Shown piece by piece: positions 22,046 through 34,730 of a DNA stretch of 64,000 nt. The position numbers and the translations under genes were made by a program. The stretch comes from Siniperca chuatsi. Its lineage: Eukaryota; Chordata; Actinopteri; Centrarchiformes; Sinipercidae. Positions within the stretch are counted from its first letter, which is position 1, and the number at the start of each line of letters is the position of its first letter. The stretch is from assembly GCF_020085105.1 (NCBI RefSeq), contig NC_058046.1, positions 27,870,175 to 27,934,174 on the forward strand, read 5' to 3'. The notes under the pieces were generated by a model. The model saw nothing but the letters and a program-made list of their open reading frames with translations. It did no database searches and had not been told where the DNA came from.

Positions 22046-22834
22046 CCATGTCAGTAGAAATCAATAAACAATCTTGATTGATGAAACACAAAAATTAAAC
22101 CTTACTCTTCTTGAAAAAACCCTAACCCTACTGGAGTTCACTTTTTTTCTTGGGTGGTGGGGGTCGTGTGAACGAGCTAAGGTCAACACGTCTGAGGTGT
22201 CATACCCCCTCCTCCTCTGCACTGCTAGTTTGGCAACAACAGCTGATATTTCATAAAAGTATAATGTTACTTCTTGGACCCACAACAAATTAACATCAAA
22301 CAGACGGCACATACTTGTCTCTGCTCAGGTTTCACAAAGCAGCCCAGTGTCGCAGTCAGGGGAATAAACAAGCAGCGCCTCACATGCCAAAGTGTGGTTT
22401 GTCACAGTCAGTCAACATATGTCTGAGTGTGGTACAGTGACTTGTTGCCAAACTTAAATCAGTTGTACAGTAAATTAAACTTAGTGTTTGTTTTGATCTA
22501 TGTAGTTTCATATTCATGGAGTTTACAACCCACAGCACAAGTGGGCTAAATTGACCAAAAGGGAAATACTTTTCTGTTTTGTCTGAAAATATTGGCTCAT
22601 GTCAGTTGAATAAGGTAAACCAGGGGCCTGTCTCACAAAGCAGGTTTCACTGGGTTGTCTGCTGAGTAAACCCTCCAAAAAGTCTTTTATGTTTTTTTTG
22701 GAACTGGACTAAGAACAAGACACATAATCATTTAAGGTTACCAAATGTAAATTTAGGGTCTTAATTTATGTTTTTAAGCACTAAACTCTACAGTATAGTG
22801 CAGTTTCCCTTTAAGTTTAGGGAAAATGAACTAG
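22046..22834. other. Intergenic sequence, no gene seen
   Basis: No gene is supported. Two telomere-like CCCTAA units (about 22119-22131) are too few to matter. The phrase CCTGTCTCACAAAGCAGG (22627-22644) is a word found in dispersed fish repeats. Confidence 0.35.
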
Positions 22835-23115
22835 TGAGATGAGATGGATCTTGACAAAACAGTTTAATTTAGTAGCTGTTCTGGAGCATTCGAACGTATC
22901 ACACGATCTTCCTCAGCAGACGGAATCTGCCCAATTGTCATATAATTGTAGATGTTCAAATTTCCATTTTTCTGAGCACTTTGGGGACAATATGTGGCTA
23001 AAAGTTGATAGTGAAAGTTTATTTTTGACTTTGGAAACAGCAAAACAGTAGTCGACAAAACAATCCCACCTCAAGGTTTATTTGCTATTGTGGAGCTTTC
23101 AATCGTATCTGTGAG
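22835..23115 (+). repeat. Dispersed family with a foldback copy
   Basis: It shows TTTAGTAGCTGTTCTGGAGC, TCACACGATCTTCCTCAGCA, TTGTAGATGTTCAAATTTCC and GACTTTGGAAACAGCAAAAC, the same order as the copy at 46625-46870, then AACAATCCCACCTCAAGGTT and a second start-like block. It looks like tandem or overlapping copies. Confidence 0.55.
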
Positions 23116-24984
23116 ATGGATCTTCACTGGGGTGAGTACATCTGGTCGACAGTTAAGTAAAAAAAACATTGAAAACCTCCAGCGTGGACCTTTCACACAA
23201 TTGGTTTTGAAAAGCTTTAAGTATCCCAAGGGTGGTATAGTCTTCTTAACTCACTTAACTCACAGATGAAATCAGACATGTTAAACACCATACCGGTGTT
23301 TGCAAAGTTTAGCTCCTTTACTACAAATTATGTATTCAAGTATTTCTGAATGCACACTGAGCAGTCTTTTTTTTTTCAAAACTGATCTGAATCAAATCTG
23401 AATTGAGATTTTTCCGTTCTGTACTGTGTGAAAATCAATTAGTAGACTCTTGTTTGACTTTATTGCCAAAGTATTTTCTCTCTCCGACCTGAAATGTCTA
23501 AGGTGTCACATATAAGTTCACATTTAAACCTTTATGTATAGCTCAATGAAACCAGTCCTTCAAAATAGCTCACTGAGATGTTTGATTAACAAATGTAAAT
23601 GGTGAGGAAAAAGCAGTGGTGCTGTCTGTCAGTGGCTTGACATGTGGTCTCTGGTCCCTTTTGTGTCCGTCATGGCAGCCATTCATGGCGTTCAGTCGGA
23701 GACAGACAGATGATGTGTTGAGAGAGATATTAAGCCGAGTCTTAGCGCTCCTGACAGATCTGATGCATCTGACCTGACATCAGTTATCAAGGGTTGGTAT
23801 TTGACAAAACATAGTACATGCTGTAGACTGTATTGAAGACACTGAGGTTATGTTGTCTGTATTTCTTTCTGGGAATGTGGGGATTTTTGATTTATGTTAT
23901 GATTTAAGAAACCATCAAAGTTTACACTTTTTTCGGAGCCTCTTTTACAATATTTTGACACAAGATAATGAGGGCTGACTTTTGATTTTTTCATACCTGC
24001 CCTGCCCTGTGATATAGAGATGACCTGGTTTTGCTTGTCACCAAGAAGAAAGGTGACTTCTTGTTGTTGTTTGGTTGTGTTTTTCTTCTCTTCCATCTTA
24101 TTTCTGGTAAGGGTGCTTTGTTGCTTTGATGTTACTTTTGTATCGAGTGTGTTTCTCTGTAAGTTGACTTGACCGCATATTAAAAACTCAAGAACAACAA
24201 CACTTTTCGGCCAACAAAATTAATAAAAAATAAAGGATTTAGTATTTCTCCACCAGACTTTTATTTCTGGCAGTGGGAAGAAGGTTTTGAAGCAGTATTC
24301 AGACCTTCATCTTGGGAAATATACTGTAACGCTTAATGTGTAGCAAAAAAATCTCAAAACAAGTTCACGTACTACCTTTTTCGCAGCTTTAAACTAACTT
24401 GGTACTAATTATGGACAAAATATACAGTATACAGAACATATACAAAATAAAGACAAAGTTCTGACACAGTTGTTTGAGTTTAGTTGTGCTGAATTTATCA
24501 GCATTTGTTTATTTAAATAGTCTTGAAAGAACTGCTCAATTTAAATAAAACTTGCATAAATCCAAGTCATTAAAACATTTTAGATATTTTCTTCTCTTTT
24601 TTTTTTGGTTTATTTGTAAATCTTTGAATAGTATGTAATCCATCTCATTCCCATACTTCTACAGTAAATCACAAAGGAAAATAACTGGTAACTCCCCAGA
24701 ACTCTTCATAACTGCACATAAAAGCAACCTTATGCAGACAGAAGTTGAACCTTAGCTGTTTGCCCTCACTGTTATTTCTTTGTCGTCCACCGTTTTGCAG
24801 TGAAATCAACTTTGGCTTCCTCTTAACAGGGGGGCACTGAATGGAGGGAACAAACGATATACTTTCCGGAGATTCTTACTCTCATACACAATCAAGCCTG
24901 AATTGCACCTTATCACTACAGGAACAATGTCCTCATTCATTCCCTGACATACAAGGAACTGGTCCAGAAACAACAAGTAGGCAC
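23116..24984. other. Intergenic; candidate conserved block at 23590-23790
   Basis: No exon is supported. Bases 23590-23790 are repeat-poor and compositionally unlike their AT-rich surroundings (GGCAGCCATTCATGGCG, ATCTGATGCATCTGACCTG) and may be conserved non-coding sequence. The remainder is AT-rich with homopolymer runs. Confidence 0.3.
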
Positions 24985-25225
24985 ACACACCCACACAAAG
25001 CTGTTCTAATATACTTGTGAGGACACAGAATTTACTTATATGAATTCCTTGGAGGCTCAGCTTGACCTTAAACACCATTGCCACATGCATAACCCCGACA
25101 CTTACCATGACCTTAAAAAAAGTTTGAACCCTAATTAAAAAGTGAACCTTACTTTTGATCCCCATGAGACAGATAGACGCCCACATGTGATACTGTGAAT
25201 AGATTTTTGTCTGTAATGAATACAT
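24985..25225 (+). repeat. Dispersed repeat, CTTGTGAGGACAC family
   Basis: ACTTGTGAGGACACAGAATT, CTCAGCTTGACCTTAAACAC, CCTTAAAAAAAGTTTGAACC and CATGAGACAGATAGACGCCC follow in the order I recognise from a common interspersed fish repeat. The 155-codon minus-strand open frame at 24806-25273 runs through this repeat and is therefore not a gene. Confidence 0.55.
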
Positions 25226-26007
25226 ATGACACATACACCAACACACACACTGGTCAAGAAGTCTAGCTCTCAAAAAATCTCAAATATCATGGCAGTAGTG
25301 GGACCTTCATGTGAGTGAAAATTATAAAACATCAATGAAACATTGTGATATTCTGGTTGAACTACTTACTTTTTTGCTGGATCACTGATGGCTCCCTTTC
25401 TGGCTCAAAGTAGTTGTCTATAGACGTATACATGCGTAACTGTGTGTCCTAGAAATTAGGCATATATACAATTTTATTTTGTCAGTTACGTTTTGAAGCA
25501 AACATAATTGCTGCCTTGATTGTGTTTATGGGCAACATTTTACATGTGATGAAGCGGTACATTTTTGTGCAGAGGTGGTTAGGGTGGATGAAAGGCACGC
25601 AAAGTGCAGGACTGTTACGCCAGAGACCAGGGTCTGCATTGTGTTTAATTAACATTTTGCTGATATGTTCTGTATCAACATTTTGCGACTTGGCAGAAAT
25701 GTTCATTAAAAACATTTCTTCATTATGCTGATAAACAAATTATTCAGGTGGCACTGCGTTTTTAAAAAAAAACGTATTTGCTGTTGTAAATTATTAGAAT
25801 ATAAATTTAATTTCTATGAGACAGATTGGATATGTAAGCTGAGAGCTCTGGTGGACAATGCTTACCAAGCCATTTCTGTATGGAGTTCAATAATAAGAAC
25901 ATGATACAAAAAAGTGATAGAAAAGTCTTTTTTTTACATGAGAGAATTAGATAGAGCAGATTGACCAGGATGCTTTAGCAAAGCTGACATAATTCAGTGC
26001 AGAACGG
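25226..26007. other. Intergenic sequence, no gene seen
   Basis: AT-rich sequence with short open frames on both strands (25482-25731) that mirror each other and match nothing known. No repeat family is recognised with confidence. Confidence 0.35.
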
Positions 26008-26075
26008 TTAATCCATCCATCCATCCATTAGCTAGCTACACCTGCTTATCCTTGAGGGTTGTAGGGAAAGAGGTT
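26008..26075. repeat. CATC-rich repeat tail
   Basis: AATCCATCCATCCATCCATT followed by a CACCTGCTTATCCTTGAGGG block is the familiar terminal sequence of a dispersed fish retroelement. Only this short end is present. Confidence 0.45.
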
Positions 26076-26099
26076 CCTGTAAAACAAAGCTTCAAGAGT

Positions 26100-26640
26100 T
26101 TTCATTCTGATAACATAAGATGAAGGTCCAGGCTGATCTGACTCTAGCGCAAAGTCTCAAAACCTCCTTAAAAATGTTTCTTTCCATATGTCACCGCACG
26201 ACCTCTGGGGATCTGTGGCTTTTATTAACTTGCCACATAAACAGTAATAAACCTCTCATTTGTTTACGAAATGTATCAAACACCTTGTTAAAGTCTGGTA
26301 CTTTCCTGAGGTTTCATGGGAGGCACAGCAGCTGAACGACACTTCCCATGCTGTCCTATCAAACCTGCTGGGAGTCAATGACGACCACAGGGAGAAGAAA
26401 ATTGACTGAATGCCCCTTTAACGACATGGCCTGGTTAATTGGCAAGATGCCGCAGATGGACCTAATGTTGATATTAGTGATGACTGTTACAGGAGATGGT
26501 GCTGATCTCAGTCACGTGCACTCTCCTGTTCTTTGCCCACACACAGGAGGAAGGGGGATGCTAATTGATAAAAGGGATAAAAAACACAACAGGGGGCATC
26601 AAAGGCTGAAAAATCAAGACTGACAGTGAAAAATAGATTT
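26100..26640. promoter_or_regulatory. Candidate conserved non-coding element (unverified)
   Basis: A repeat-poor 540-base stretch with homeodomain-like cores (GGTTAATTGGC, TGCTAATTGAT, TTATTAAC), an E-box-like TCACGTGC (26512-26519) and no exon structure. In vertebrates such blocks near developmental genes like notch1 are often enhancers. No direct evidence of function exists in the sequence. Confidence 0.25.
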
Positions 26641-28533
26641 ACAGAAAGAATTGGAGAAAGAGAGATTGCGAGGAATAGAAACCAAGGCAAAGAAAAAACG
26701 AAAACGAGGATGAGAAAAAGATAGGAAGATAAGGAAAGGTTGGTGGAAAGAGTGAATCACAGCGGTGCACATTCTCTGTTTCTGACTCCTCAGTAATTCC
26801 TGTGTTGAGCAGAGGCAGCTGGGAGATTGTCTGCTGTTCAGTCCCTAATGAGCGACCATCTCCCTGACCCTGCCTCGTCCCTCTCTTCCTCCCTCCATCC
26901 CTCCGTTCAATAAACCCCCTCAGTCCAAACCTCCAGCCTCTCCACGTCTCACTCCAGCCAGCTCTCTGCAATTAGCAGAAGGACCAAACATAATTGCGAT
27001 GAATGGACGCGAGCCTGTGTGGCCCGCGTCCCTGTCAGCTCAGCTGTGTCACAGCCAGACGCCTTGTTGTTCTCAACATTGTCCACCACAGTAAAAACCT
27101 TTGTTCCCAGAGGAGACCAGATAGAGAGAGGCGATGACCAGTGCACCCAGACCAAGAGGAGGCCTGTCTGCAGAGGTCTGCACAGTTATTTAAGGCCTAT
27201 ACATGGGGACATAGGGGAGTGTGGCTGACAGAGTTCCACTATACAACAATGCATTGGTGAAACCTTAGCTCTAAAATGTACATTTTTGGGAACTACCAAA
27301 AACAACCTTTTTTGGTGGTGCTACAACTAACATTTTAATGCAAAATGCATCTTCAGCAGCGTTTATAATTTGACCAGGTAGCTAATGCTAAATTCAACAT
27401 GTCATATCATCATTAACTGATACAGATGCAAACAGGGACTGTTTTAAAAAGGCTGATATTGGTGCACTTAAGTGCTTCTAGGAAACTATGCACCTGAGAC
27501 TTAAAGGCTTCTTTTTGTTGAACAGAAGCCTTTAAAATGCAACAAACTACCAAACTCACACTGTTCTTGTCATTGTTCGCTTCCCAGATTTGGTTTTACA
27601 ACAAGTATCTTGATGAATGCAATTGGTCTTCTGCAGCAGACTCTTAGATATCAATGTTAAAGGTTTCTTGTGCACCAACAAGAAAGAGTTTTTTAAACTG
27701 TCCCTGGTCCCTGCTCACAACTATATTAGCACTTGATGATAGCATAACTTTGATACCTTATTTCAAGCAAGTTTTAAGTCTCTGAACTGCAAATCTTAAA
27801 TCAAAGGATTTGTGGACGGTCAGAAATCTATCTAAACTCTTAGGCTGGTGAGAAGTGCTTGCTTTTCACACGGAAACCAATCACTGAAATTGTGGAAGTA
27901 ATGCATTCAAATTTCTAAAACACAGCAGCTTAGTATCCAGACTGTTCAGCGCTGATGTAAAGTGTATTTGATTAGTTCAATCACAAATTTTGATCAATTT
28001 GGTCTTTAATAAGATATAATCTGGAGTTAAAACAATAACATCTATACACAGAGATTTGGCGCAAAATATTGGTTCTTGGCTGGTGAGATCATATAAATAT
28101 GAATATTGGTATCAGCCTTCAACAACCTAAAGAGCCTGGAGGGATGACCTGTCCTTACTGGACATTCCAGCTCCAGCTGAGTGACTCTGAATGGACGGAC
28201 AGAGGCCACAGAGAGGCTGCAGGGACGGTCAGCAGTGGGCTCATTACAAGTAAAAATAGCCCTCAATGTTTATGAATGTGTTTGCCTGCAGTTACTGTGA
28301 ATCTGTAAGAGTAGAGATATTAAAGAGTGGGACTAACTTTTCTTTCTGTTGCTACACAAACACAACGAAAACATTTATACAGCTGAACATTTGTATTGAA
28401 GTCTGTTATGCAAAGTTTCACTGATCGTTCTGTTAGCAGTCTAAAGGATAAACATGTTCATGCAAAATGATACCAGCTGCTTGATGAGATCATCAACTGA
28501 CAATTTTTCTTTCTGCCATCAAATGCAAACAGT
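26641..28533. other. Intergenic; mixed composition, no gene seen
   Basis: Purine-rich from 26640 to 26740, then a GC-richer, repeat-poor block (26760-27230) with open frames on both strands but no recognisable product, then AT-rich sequence to the LTR boundary. The block could be conserved non-coding DNA; I cannot show it. Confidence 0.35.
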
Positions 28534-29751
28534 TGTTGGGGTGTACGGTGGTTAAAGGGGCACCAAATTGTGTAGCTGCAATCAATTAAATTTGGCTATC
28601 AAAATTGTCAAAGATAGTCATAAATAATAACTTTAATTAATAAAGTCCTCGGGGCACCACTCTTCTTAAAAAAGAGAAATGATAGTCAATCAATTGATTG
28701 AGTCTCATATAATATACCAAAATATCAATTTGGAACTCATATTAGTAATAAAATTAATAACTATAACCAGAATTACCATCAATAGCTAGTAGGTTGAAGG
28801 ATTTGGAGTTCAACATAGAAGAGGTTGGCAAATGATTCACTCTTGTGCAACATTAAAGAAACCAGCATAATAATAAATAAAGCAAAAACACACAATATGA
28901 AGTCTAACTCTAAATTCACTAAACTACAGAACTACAGAACACTGTGTGAACATCACTAACATCAACTTAGCATGTGGCTACCAAATTAACCTAACAGTGA
29001 AAACACATCCCAACAATAAAACTCAATGAACCAAATCAATACATATACATTCACAAAAGTAACACAGTCCTGTGCTCAGCCATGTACTCTGCTATGTTAT
29101 GTTATGCCCAGTTATATTTTCGGTGGTTAGGTTACCAGTCTGTAAAGGAAGAAGTTGCTTTGAAGTTGCTGTTATTATCTGGCGGTTCCATTGGAATGAG
29201 CCAGGCAGGGAAGAATGTTGGTTCTGATTGAAGGAAAATCCTTGCTATGCAGTCCGTCTGTGCAGATTGAGGAACCGGTCACTCTGTCTGTTGTTCTCCT
29301 TACAGTTAGCTCGCTAACTTCCTTAGTTGTTTCTTAAAGTTAGCTGGCAGACTTTGTGTAGTTGCCATTGGTGCTAATTATTGTTGCAGAAATCGTACGC
29401 AGGTACTCGCATTGCTGCTGTAAGAGAGAGTTTTCAGTTCTGCTGTGTGTCTGCTGTTAGCAGGCAACATGCTGAGACGGAGACAGCCACAGCTGTCTTC
29501 TGCAGTGAAGGATTCCAGGAGAAAGAGGAGGAATTATGTCCGCTGACCCCTTTTATTAACCTGGTGACATCCCGGGTCACCGGTCAGACCGACCAATGGT
29601 AAGAGTTCACTCCTCCGGGGATTCTGGGAGACTGAGTTCAATGGCACTCCTTTGTTTACAGAACAAAAGAACATGCAGTCTCCTAATAAAAGTTCAGTTC
29701 AAATCCCACAAATTAATTAATTTAAATGGTGGAGTGCCAGTGGTCCCAACA
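28534..29751. mobile_element. Solo LTR of a retrovirus-like element
   Basis: The 1218-base unit begins TGTTGGG and ends CCCAACA, perfect 7-bp terminal inverted repeats of the TG..CA type. It is flanked on both sides by CAGT (28530-28533 and 29752-29755), a 4-bp target duplication. AATAAA at 29685-29690 would serve as a poly(A) signal if the plus strand is sense, but orientation is not certain. No gag, pol or env sequence lies inside or beside it, so it is probably a solo LTR left by LTR-LTR recombination. Four-base duplications are usual for gamma/epsilon-type endogenous retroviruses, but some LTR retrotransposons fit too. Confidence 0.7.
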
Positions 29752-29755
29752 CAGT

Positions 29756-30714
29756 AGTGAACCAGCCTTGATATGATCTTTTTCAGTCCCCTCGAGAGAC
29801 AATACTGATCGATATCTATTTATTATCATACATAATGTAAAAATGCTAATGTATTTTTGGAGAACAGTTTGACTCAAAACACAGTGTAACCTAAACCTCT
29901 AGAAGGTAGCAAGGAAACCACTGTGTGAATACAAAAGTCAATATTATTTCCTTGTTTAGGACTTTTTCCCAGGCTCCAAAGGAATTTTGTTCCTGCATGA
30001 AAAAAGGAAAATCTCACCAATGATTATGTGCAGGGAGAGAAAAACATATGAGGTTGGTTGGTAAACAATAGCCAATAACCCTCAGGCTTTTTCCTTTGTG
30101 CTGCGGGAATGGAGAGAGGAAACAAACCGTTGACAGAGATGAAACAGGATGACAGGTGTCAGATGAATGAAACGGGAGTGTGATGGTCCCAGAGATACTC
30201 GATGGCAGCAGGGTACCTGGGATAGGAGAAAGTAACGAGAATTACTGGTCTCGTGAAGGCTTCAAAAAACTCCATCACACAGCATCAGCAGTTACTAAAC
30301 AATCACAGACACAGAGGGAGCGTCATGTGCAGCAGACATAGTGTGGGAAACTGATGAAAAGTTTGATAAGAGTTTGTGAGGCTGCTGTAGGTGTGAATCT
30401 CACGATCGGCTTTTCCTGGACCTGGAAGTTGGGGGTTTCGATCTTAGAAGACAACACCAGGGTTTAGATTCAAAGAAAGGCACATTTGGGAAAAAGTCTC
30501 AAATTTAAAGCCCTGGTTCATGGTAATAACCTGTACATTATTTAATAGTTACATTGTTTATTCACTGTATGCCAAATAAATGAATTTATTTTTATATATA
30601 ATAATAATAAGAAAGAGCTGCCATTTGTAACTCCACTGACATGTAAAAGGCCCCCTACCCCTCCTACGTAGGAGAAAGACAGACTGAAAGACATAAAACA
30701 ACTACAAATGACAC
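29756..30714. other. Intergenic sequence, no gene seen
   Basis: No gene or named repeat is recognised. An RBPJ-type word TGTGGGAA occurs at 30342-30349. Confidence 0.35.
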
Positions 30715-30965
30715 AGCCTCTTTGTGGTGGTTTTGCATCACTTTGTAGTTGTTCTTTGTCTCTTTGTGGTAATTTTGTGGTCGTTTTACGTCATTTTTTT
30801 TGGTCGTTTTGCATCTTTTGGTGGTCACTATGCGTCTCTTTGTAGTCATTTCGCATCACATTGTGGTTGTTTTGCATCACTTTGTGATCATTGTGCGGCC
30901 ATTTTGTGGTCCTTTTGTGTCTCTTTGTGGTCATTTTGCATTTCTTTGTGGTAGTTTGACTGACT
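30715..30965. repeat. Minisatellite of degenerate TTTGTGGTCATTTTGC units
   Basis: About ten imperfect units of 24-30 bases, each built from TTTGTGGT, CATTTTGC (or GTTTTGC) and ATC/GTCTC, run head to tail. The reading frames through it produce repetitive pseudo-proteins (VVLHHFVVV, SLWSFC) and should not be annotated as genes. Confidence 0.75.
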
Positions 30966-30967
30966 TT

Positions 30968-31035
30968 CCAACAAGTTTAATTCAATTCAGTTCAATTTTA
31001 TTTTATTTATATAGTGCTAATTCATAACAGAAGTC
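30968..31035. mobile_element. Retroelement 3' tail fragment
   Basis: TTCAATTCAGTTCAATTTTA, then TTTATATAGTGCTAATTCAT, is the characteristic tail of a widespread fish LINE/SINE 3' end. Following sequence (31040-31150) may belong to it but is too diverged to assign. Confidence 0.5.
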
Positions 31036-34017
31036 TTTTTTAGTCACTTCATACAGAGTTTCTGATCTAACAAGGGGGCAGGGAGGGCACCCCACAAGCC
31101 CCCCTGGAATCCAATTGACCACCCCTGGCCACCACTCTGGCCCCGCCTCTGGTTTTCACACTATCATCTATGATTATTAGTAAAAACACTAATAATTAGC
31201 TGCCAACATCAGCTGAATTCAATCTACGCTACTGTATTGCGCAGAACTGATCACAGTTCAGTGCTGGGAATGGCAGGCCATTTCCTGTTGTGCAGCCCAC
31301 TCGAGACATCGGATTTCCACCTCCAGCCTTCTGCAGATGTTGGACAGCAATGTGAACTGAATTAACTTGAAGTAATATAAGCAATAAATTGTAATAGAGG
31401 GATATTATCCTCACCAGAAAAAAGATGTCACTGGTTGTTTGATTGACTTGTTCTCAGTAGCAAAGCAGGAAGTTTATCACAATTATTTCAGTCACAGTCA
31501 ATCATGCATTTTCTTTTTTGTCCAATCAGAATATTGTTGATCTTTATCAGCAACCAGTAGAAACTGAAACATCACTGATTTGAGGGGCCCATTGAAAAAA
31601 AGACAATTACAAATTACACTGATATTTTTTAACAAAGAGCAAAACAACAGACTTGTCTAGAGAAATGTGTTTAAAACTATGCATGTTACCACAAGTGGTT
31701 CTTTTTGGATTTCACAAAGTTCGAAATGCTCATATAGTGGCTCTCCCTCACACTGGTTTCTGCTCATAATGGCAACTGTGTGTTACCGGGTAATTTTAAA
31801 TATGTTTTTTCCCCTTCACATGCATTGCGCACCTTTCAATGTCCTGCTTTATTGCCGTTTGTTGGTGTGCTGTCAGTGTGAATCATATTCAGGCCCTCCA
31901 CAATCAAGTGTCATCTTCAAAAGACAGTGTTTCAACAGTGTAAAATTAAGTTACGTGCATGATTTTATTAGTTAGCAAACTCTGTTAATGTTAGTTCAAA
32001 CATTTAAAACAAGGTTTGTGACTTGTTCAAATGTTTTACTGAAGCTATGTAGAAGCTATAAATTTTAGTATTTTAATGAATATTTCTTCCTTTTTTGATA
32101 GTAGGCTAATGTAGAAACAATGCATTCATGCACTTGATTCCCTTGGGTACACTAATTTAATATTTTGAGTCTTTGGCCTTAATTTACCCAGAGATATTAA
32201 TATCTCTTTTTCAATAGTCCGGGTGAAAATGGCAGCATCGGCCTAATGATGTTACATGAACACTAAGTTGAGTTATGCAGGTATTTAGGGGTCCATTGAA
32301 AGAATAAGGAGCTGCCCACATGATTGCCATGGTGTGTGAGTGCGGTTGGTGCGAACAAGATCCGAGAGTCTTGAGAACACAGGCTGTAGTTTTCTGTTGT
32401 CATTTGCCTTTTTTGGCTTGAGAATGAGGCTTATTTGCCTTTCTAACTGAAATGTGATAACAGGTGGTTACTTTCTGTTCCAAAACAAAATATTGACTGT
32501 AAGGTGAGCTCTGAACAGAAAGTCTCAGCACATGTTGAAGTAATCGCATATATCTTTCAAAAACCCTTCCATGGCATTTTTTGTTATGGCATTAAAATTT
32601 TTATTATTTGCATCTTTAAGGACACGCTGACCTTTTGGAGGTCTGAATGCCTCCCTCACAGTCTCCCTACAGTAGGAAAACAAGAGAACAAACATCTCAG
32701 GGAATAATTACTGATGTGTGTTTCAACACAAATCGCTGAAGATCTTCAAAAAGCAAGAAGTGAAGGGTGAGAACATTCAATCCGAACACCTGTCAGTCAA
32801 CAAAAGTACATTTGACTTGGTGTTGGGAAAATACTCCATTCCATTGATGCATTGTTGGTTTTTCAGTAGTCCTTGTTTGGTTGAAAGTGATAAGCAATCC
32901 GCAGTCAAAAGGTGTAATAAACCTTTTATTTCTCCAGAACTTTCTCACAGCACTCAATTATGTAGCCCAGCTGCATTTTACATTTCCCACTGCTGTAAGA
33001 TAGTCTTGTCATGAGAGCCAGCCAGGGACAAACAGGTCTATATATGTAGACTACTGTATTTGTCTCTGTTTAGACAGAGGAGATATTCAAGTACCCTGTG
33101 AACGGCATGGGAGCTGGAGCCTCAAATAGCTGTTTTCTGTTAAGCACAGGATTAAGTAAATAAGCAAATAGTCACCAGTTCTATAATTCATGTAAGTTCT
33201 TTAAGAATTTTTGGAAGGGAAAGGGGAATTCTGAACAAAAGTCAGAGACATCTTTAGTCACAGACCAATAGGTGAGACCTGGAACAGAGAGCCTTGTATA
33301 GAAACGAAGGAGCTTAATTGCAGAAAACAAAACATTTACTTCCTCTGAACTGCGTCCATGCTGCTGGGAAAAGCAGCACATTAGGTGATTCCGTCGGACG
33401 CGTACCGCTGAGGAGGAAGTATGCACTCTGTGTTTGTGCAAGTTGCTCCTTATCGTCCTTTTTGTCACAAGAGCCATTGTTGTGATTTTAGGTTCTCATG
33501 CTGTGTCCAGGTTTCCATCAGTCAGCTGCACTCAGGACACTGCGCCATGCATATTATATTTTCCAGTCTATGAAATATTGTGGAAAATCATTAAGGTAGT
33601 GTGGTTCTGTGTGGTGTATTTTTTATATAAATATTTTATTTATTTGTTCAAAAAGGATTCTGCTGCCTCAAGAAATGCAACCTAGAACTTGTCGGACAAA
33701 TAGTCCTTTTTTACAGAACACACTAAAAAGCACAGGTATAAACAGTCAAATCAGTTTCATGGTTCTGCTACTGTGCAGTCTGGCTCACTGTCACACTGTC
33801 GTGGCTCAATGGGACACTTGAATTGAACAGAGCCATCGTTATGTTATAAGTAACACCTCACCTCTGCTGTGAAAAAGGCCTCTTAAACCTCACTGACCTG
33901 CAGGTGGGTCAGTCATTACAAATTCATGCTGTGCAGCCAAACTTTGTTCAAATCCACAGAAGTTTTGTTTTACATTCTATAGTGGAGATCCCAAAGTTTC
34001 CAAATATAAGAACTATG
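31036..34017. other. Intergenic sequence, no gene seen
   Basis: Nearly 3 kb of AT-rich sequence. The short open frames (for example 31667-31975 and 32718-33014) lack start context, splice structure or similarity I recognise. No RNA gene is seen. Confidence 0.4.
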
Positions 34018-34165
34018 TGGCGCCATGTACTAAGGCCGAGTCCTTGCCGCAGCGGTCCGGGTTCGATTCCAGCCTGGGCCCTTTGCTGCATGTCTTTCCT
34101 TCCCTCTCTCCCCACTTTCCTGTCTGTCTTCAGCTGATCTAATCAAGGCAAAAAACCTTTGGGGC
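34018..34165 (+). mobile_element. tRNA-derived SINE with intact B box
   Basis: ACTAAGGCCGAGTCCTTGCC, then the Pol III B box GGTTCGATTCC (34060-34070), CTTTGCTGCATGTCTTTCCT and a CCTCTCTCCCCACTTTCCTG body, ending in AATCAAGGCAAAA. This is a well-preserved copy of the percomorph tRNA SINE also seen at 10525-10632; the 5' A-box part is missing. Confidence 0.8.
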
Positions 34166-34169
34166 CCCC

Positions 34170-34318
34170 TGGAGTTCTTGGTTATCCAATTTTGTATGTA
34201 ATGGTTTAATGAATTGACCTTAATTGATGTTTTATATTTGCACTCTTTCCTACTTTGCAGCTGCTGCACAACGGTTTCCCTCGGGATGAATAAAGTTCTA
34301 TCTTATCTTATCTTAAAT
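34170..34318 (+). mobile_element. LINE 3' tail fragment
   Basis: Ends CCCTCGGGATGAATAAAG followed by TTCTATC and three TTATC-type units, the short tandem 3' terminus typical of fish non-LTR elements. It adjoins the SINE directly; I cannot tell whether they inserted together. Confidence 0.45.
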
Positions 34319-34730
34319 TAGTTCAATCAAAGCACAATGATTAAATACCTTAGTCTGAAGACTTTGTTTTGTTTGTTAGTTTTTTTATTTTTTTATTATA
34401 CTTTTTTGATAGAGTCTACACTGTGGCTGGGTCACTTTTCACCTACAAAAAAGAACAAATAATCATGAAACTGTAAACTGTCAAACATTTGGGTTTTTTT
34501 TCTAAAAGGAAAACAAACAACACACTTCCTGTGTCCCAGGATTAACTAACCTGCTATATGATGAAAAGATTTATATTGATTCACAATTAAATAAATCATG
34601 ATATTTATTAATATAAAGGATAAATCTTAGTGTTTACAGTAACCTGCACAAACTTCACATGTGCCTACACATGTGCATTCAAATTAAATGAGCTCAAATC
34701 TAATCATACCTCATAACACCAACAACAAAG
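34319..34730. other. AT-rich intergenic sequence
   Basis: Low-complexity, T- and A-rich sequence with no gene or named repeat. Confidence 0.4.

Noticed and set aside
22119..22131. Telomere-like CCCTAA repeats
   Set aside because: Only two units, expected by chance.
24806..25273. 155-codon minus-strand open frame
   Set aside because: It runs through a recognised dispersed repeat (24985-25225) and resembles no protein.
30664..31027. Overlapping frames giving repetitive Val/Leu/Phe-rich peptides
   Set aside because: They are translations of the GT-rich minisatellite.
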